64,000 nucleotides of DNA. Source: Symbiodinium natans (lineage: Eukaryota > Sar > Dinophyceae > Suessiales > Symbiodiniaceae). This document shows positions 61,688 to 64,000 of the stretch, piece after piece. The stretch's first letter is position 1, and each line of letters opens with the position of its first letter. The DNA lies in NCBI GenBank assembly GCA_905221605.1, contig CAJNDS010002746.1, positions 129,389 to 193,388 of the forward strand. Reading direction: 5' to 3'. Below the pieces are notes generated by a model. That model did not search any database, was not told the DNA's origin, and saw nothing but the letters and a program-made list of their open reading frames with translations. Made by a program: the position numbers and the translations under genes.

Positions 61688-62095
61688 GAGATAGGGAGAG
61701 AGGGAGAGTTTCGGCTTCGGGAAGGAATGTCAACACGGGATTTCGAGCCTTTGAGTGACCTGCCCACGCACATCACTCCCAACAAATACATCATCGGTTA
61801 GCCCCCCCCTCCCCCCTCAGCTCTCTGACCACTCAAGTTCTTCTGCGCACTGGCTGGGCCATCAGGCGTAGTACAACGCCAGATAGATCAGGGGCCCTGC
61901 CAGCAGCACCTGCAGCATCTCAAAGGTGTGAAGTTTCGTACATTCCTGCTGAGGAGAAAGGGGTAAACCCTAAACGTGAAATTGTATACCCTGAACCCTC
62001 AACCCAAAAAAAGGGGTGAAGGGATACCTACTGCAGCGCCCCGTCTGAGGGTTTCGGATTTAGGGTCTTGAAGCTTGGGTTCTGCTGCTACACAC
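61000..62095. other. Array-free 1.1 kb region with GA tract
   Basis: Holds a family B left end (61108-61200, GTAGTTACATGGCCCC), a G(13) run (61471-61483) and (GA)n at 61640-61690. Frames overlapping the simple repeats are not called. Confidence 0.45.
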
Positions 62096-62245
62096 CCTAG
62101 ACCCTAAACCCTAAACCCTAAACCCTAAACCTAAACAGTTGCTATAGCTTCTAAGTCAACCATTCTCCTCGCCCTCCTCGCCCGGCGTCCTGGCCCCGTC
62201 TCTGGACCCTAAACCCTAAACCCTAAACCCTAAACCCTAAGCCCT

Positions 62246-62363
62246 AAACTCGTGTAAAGAGACTTCCACGGAGACTCCCGCGACAAGAGCCTGCGGCGAA
62301 GTCTGACTATACCTCCCTACATCCGTCAGGTTTAGGCCGGGGGGGAGATCCATCCCTGCATTT
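62246..62363 (-). CDS. Candidate downstream exon beside a family D element
   Basis: A minus frame of about 39 codons contains GMDLPPGLNLTDVGRYSQ and SVEVSLHEF and ends at the CCCTAAA array at 62205-62248. It starts directly after CTATAAG, the outer end of the family D TIR. Joined to 62628-62672 by removing 62364-62627 (GT...AG) the frame continues through an AGA codon. The family is not recognised. Confidence 0.3.
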
Positions 62364-62625
62364 CTTATAGTAGCCCAGTAACCATCTTTCAAATTTCTTA
62401 ATCCCTGTTCCCCTAGGAAGAAAAAAGGATCCTTTTTGTTCATATATAAGAAAGCCATAACCCAAAAAGTAAAAAGGATCCCTAACACTGATCTAGATTT
62501 GGGGTACCCTTTTTTTGGGTTTAGGGTTTAGGGTTTAGGGTTTAGGGTTTAGGGTTTAGGGTACTTTACAAGGGGACCCAGAGCCAACAAAAAGGGGTAG
62601 AAGGGCGCCCACCTGGGCTGCTAAG
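62364..62625. mobile_element. Family D element carrying a TTTAGGG array; candidate GT-AG intron
   Basis: Ends are CTTATAGTAGCCCAGTAACC and, reverse-complemented, CTTAGCAGCCCAGGTGGGCG. A TTTAGGG array occupies 62516-62565. A smaller inverted pair around AAAAAGGATCC (62425-62482) looks nested. On the minus strand the element plus two flanking bases reads GTCTTAG...TATAAG. Confidence 0.75.
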
Positions 62626-62627
62626 AC

Positions 62628-62672
62628 CTTGAAGAGCCCAGTTGAGAGTGTCGGAGCTCTGTTGAGTTCTCG
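62628..62672 (-). CDS. Candidate upstream exon beside a family D element
   Basis: A minus frame of 15 codons (ENSTELRHSQLGSS plus part of a codon) lies between a TTTAGGG array and the donor AAG|GTCTTAG at 62626-62627. It is too short to judge alone; its value is the preserved frame across the element. Confidence 0.2.
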
Positions 62673-62673
62673 G

Positions 62674-62748
62674 TTTAGGGTTTAGGGTTTAGGGTTTAGG
62701 GTTTAGGGTTTAGGGTTTAGGGTCTAGGGTTTAGGGTTTAGGGTTTAC
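62674..62748 (+). repeat. Telomere-like array
   Basis: Ten TTTAGGG units with one TCTAGGG. Confidence 0.95.
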
Positions 62749-62939
62749 TCCACTAAGCCTTTGCCTGCCTTGCGCGCGTCGCAACACCCTCAGAGCATGC
62801 AGTTGCAAAATCCCTGAAAGTCTTAGCCCATCCCCGAACCCTATTAACCCTAAACCCCAAAATAGCCCTGACCCATAAGCCCGGCCCAGGGTTCAAATAT
62901 TCAATGCACCCGAACCTTATGAACCTTTCGGGCTAGGGG

Positions 62940-63465
62940 TTAGCCTGTTCAGTAGGGTTTTAGGTTTAGGTTTCAGGGTTTAGGGCATACTATCGTCAGT
63001 CCATGCTCAAAAGGGGTTCACGTAGGTTATCAGAATGATTTCATGGGGCATGGTGTCGATCGGCCCCAGATAGAGAGGCTGACGCTGCAGGACATCAAGA
63101 CTTTCAACCAGCTTGCGGAATAGGGTTTAGGGTTTAGGGTTTAAGGTCTAGAGGCAACAGGTCCAGGTGTAGAACAGTGTCGGGTTGAGAAGTGCTTGAA
63201 CATCTTGCGTGTTTGGGCTGCGTAACTTTGTTCAGGTTTCAGGCTGAGTGTTGAGGGTTGAGGGTTTATGGGGTTCAGGGTTTAGGGTTTAGGTCAGGCG
63301 ACGGGTGTACAGTTCCAAGTGGACTGAAATGTGCCTCACGTAACAACAAACAGACTCAATATCAAACCCACGCCACATCTTCGTCTTCAACCGACGCCGT
63401 TGTAGACCGGGACTCGCATCCAACCCGGAGGTTTAGGGTTTAGGGTTTAGGGTTTAGGTTCAGGG
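62940..63465 (+). repeat. Short TTTAGGG blocks around low-copy segments
   Basis: 62950-62985, 63121-63147, 63252-63290 and 63430-63462. Segments between are 100-140 bp with no recognised gene. Confidence 0.85.
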
Positions 63466-63984
63466 TTTTCTGACCAGCATTGGAAAAGTAGCGGCGCAAG
63501 TGAAGAAACTTCAAGGAGATTGCTTGCTATTGAGGGTGCATGGTTTATGCTAAGACCTGCCCCCCTCACCCCGCCGAAATCCCTTTTCCCTAGCCCTCAC
63601 TGACATAAACCCAAACAGCGTCACATCATTTATAGGAATTCTCTTCTTATACTACCCTGACATTCTGTTAAATGACAAGTCGCCATGACCCATTGTATCC
63701 TTATCATGGTCACCTAACCTGTTGTCCAAAGCCAGAGCACCTTGACCATCAAGCTGAACGCGGGTTCCAGGAGGATGGTCGGAATCTGCAGCATGCAGCA
63801 GGCAGGAGGGGGCTCTGGATTTGGGTTTCAGGGTCCAAGACTTCGGAGATTAGGGCTTGAAGGGGTGTGATTTGCCTCGGATTGCGACCCATGCGCTGAA
63901 GCCCGAACGCCCAACCTGCCTCGAAGAGGCACTCGGTGGTCGCCATGACGATGCCCTCCGCAGTGTTGATCCTAGGAATGTAGT
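63466..63984. other. Array-free low-copy segment at the right edge
   Basis: Overlapping plus (63672-63860) and minus (63749-63946) frames are unrecognised. A TTTAGGG block begins at 63985 and is cut by the window end. Confidence 0.3.
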
Positions 63985-64000
63985 CTGGGGGTTTAGGGTT

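Larger units (their letters stand above)
1..64000. repeat. Window-wide interspersed telomere-like heptamer blocks
   Basis: Blocks of TTTAGGG (marked + below) or CCCTAAA (marked -) recur about every 300 bp through the whole window, roughly 200 in all, and make up perhaps a fifth of the sequence. Both orientations are present and do not alternate strictly. Most blocks are 2-18 units long and many carry homogeneous variant units. Individual entries below give the longer arrays; shorter blocks lie between them. The heptamer is the telomere unit of plants, dinoflagellates, chromerids and coccidia, but these blocks are interstitial, since low-copy DNA continues on both sides throughout. Confidence 0.97.

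Noticed and set aside
61579-61794. Minus frame with Ser-Leu repeats
   Set aside because: Encoded by the (GA)n tract.
1-64000. Each low-copy segment as a tiny linear chromosome capped by CCCTAAA on the left and TTTAGGG on the right (joined nanochromosomes)
   Set aside because: Array orientations run in mixed order (-,-,+,-,+,+ and so on), with many segments flanked by the same or the inverse orientation.
63985-64000. True chromosome end at the right edge
   Set aside because: Only two TTTAGGG units are visible before the window ends, and equivalent blocks occur throughout.

Overview
This 64 kb window is eukaryotic nuclear DNA. It is dominated by the heptamer TTTAGGG/CCCTAAA, the Arabidopsis-type telomere unit that is also used by dinoflagellates, chromerids, coccidia and green algae. 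I count about 200 telomere-like blocks, from two units to more than 120 bp, in both orientations and roughly one every 300 bp. Between them lie short low-copy segments of about 60-400 bp. There is no operon structure, no rRNA or tRNA gene that I could defend, no CRISPR array and no long conserved gene. An alveolate, most likely a dinoflagellate, fits best. The heptamer fits, many elements look like introner-type TIR elements, and one gene fragment resembles the C5-cytosine methyltransferase genes common in dinoflagellates. The species cannot be fixed from sequence alone; a coccidian R-segment or a chromerid is the main alternative.

Layout. 1-2400: C-rich degenerate repeats, a ~34 bp minisatellite (918-1535), a three-copy tandem duplication (1541-2055) and a long telomeric array. 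2400-9300: alternating arrays and inverted-repeat elements, a 9-mer array (6684-6952) and a minus-strand methyltransferase-like fragment (8452-8875) interrupted by an array. 9300-10075: a palindromic minisatellite. 10-36 kb: the same mosaic with several long-TIR MITE-like elements (22810, 24884, 32254). 36571-37258: identical 132 bp direct repeats around 424 bp, a TRIM-like element sitting inside telomeric DNA. 38-45 kb: a higher-order repeat, AT-rich microsatellites and an intron-like TIR element (44575-44775). 45541-45990: a G-run next to a 21 bp minisatellite that is open on both strands. 46-64 kb: more mosaic, the longest coding candidate (54097-54843, minus), a perfect hairpin element (57094-57187), C-rich and GA-rich tracts, and a second intron-like TIR element (62364-62625).

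Main interpretation. At least ten families of short non-coding elements with terminal inverted repeats occur here. Many carry a telomere-like array inside them or at a TIR whose own sequence contains AAACCC or AACCCTAAA. In two cases the element lies between coding-like stretches whose reading frame is kept if the element is removed as a GT-AG or GC-AG intron. That suggests introner-type elements that carry or seed telomere-like arrays. No homology search or RNA data were available, so protein calls are low to moderate confidence.
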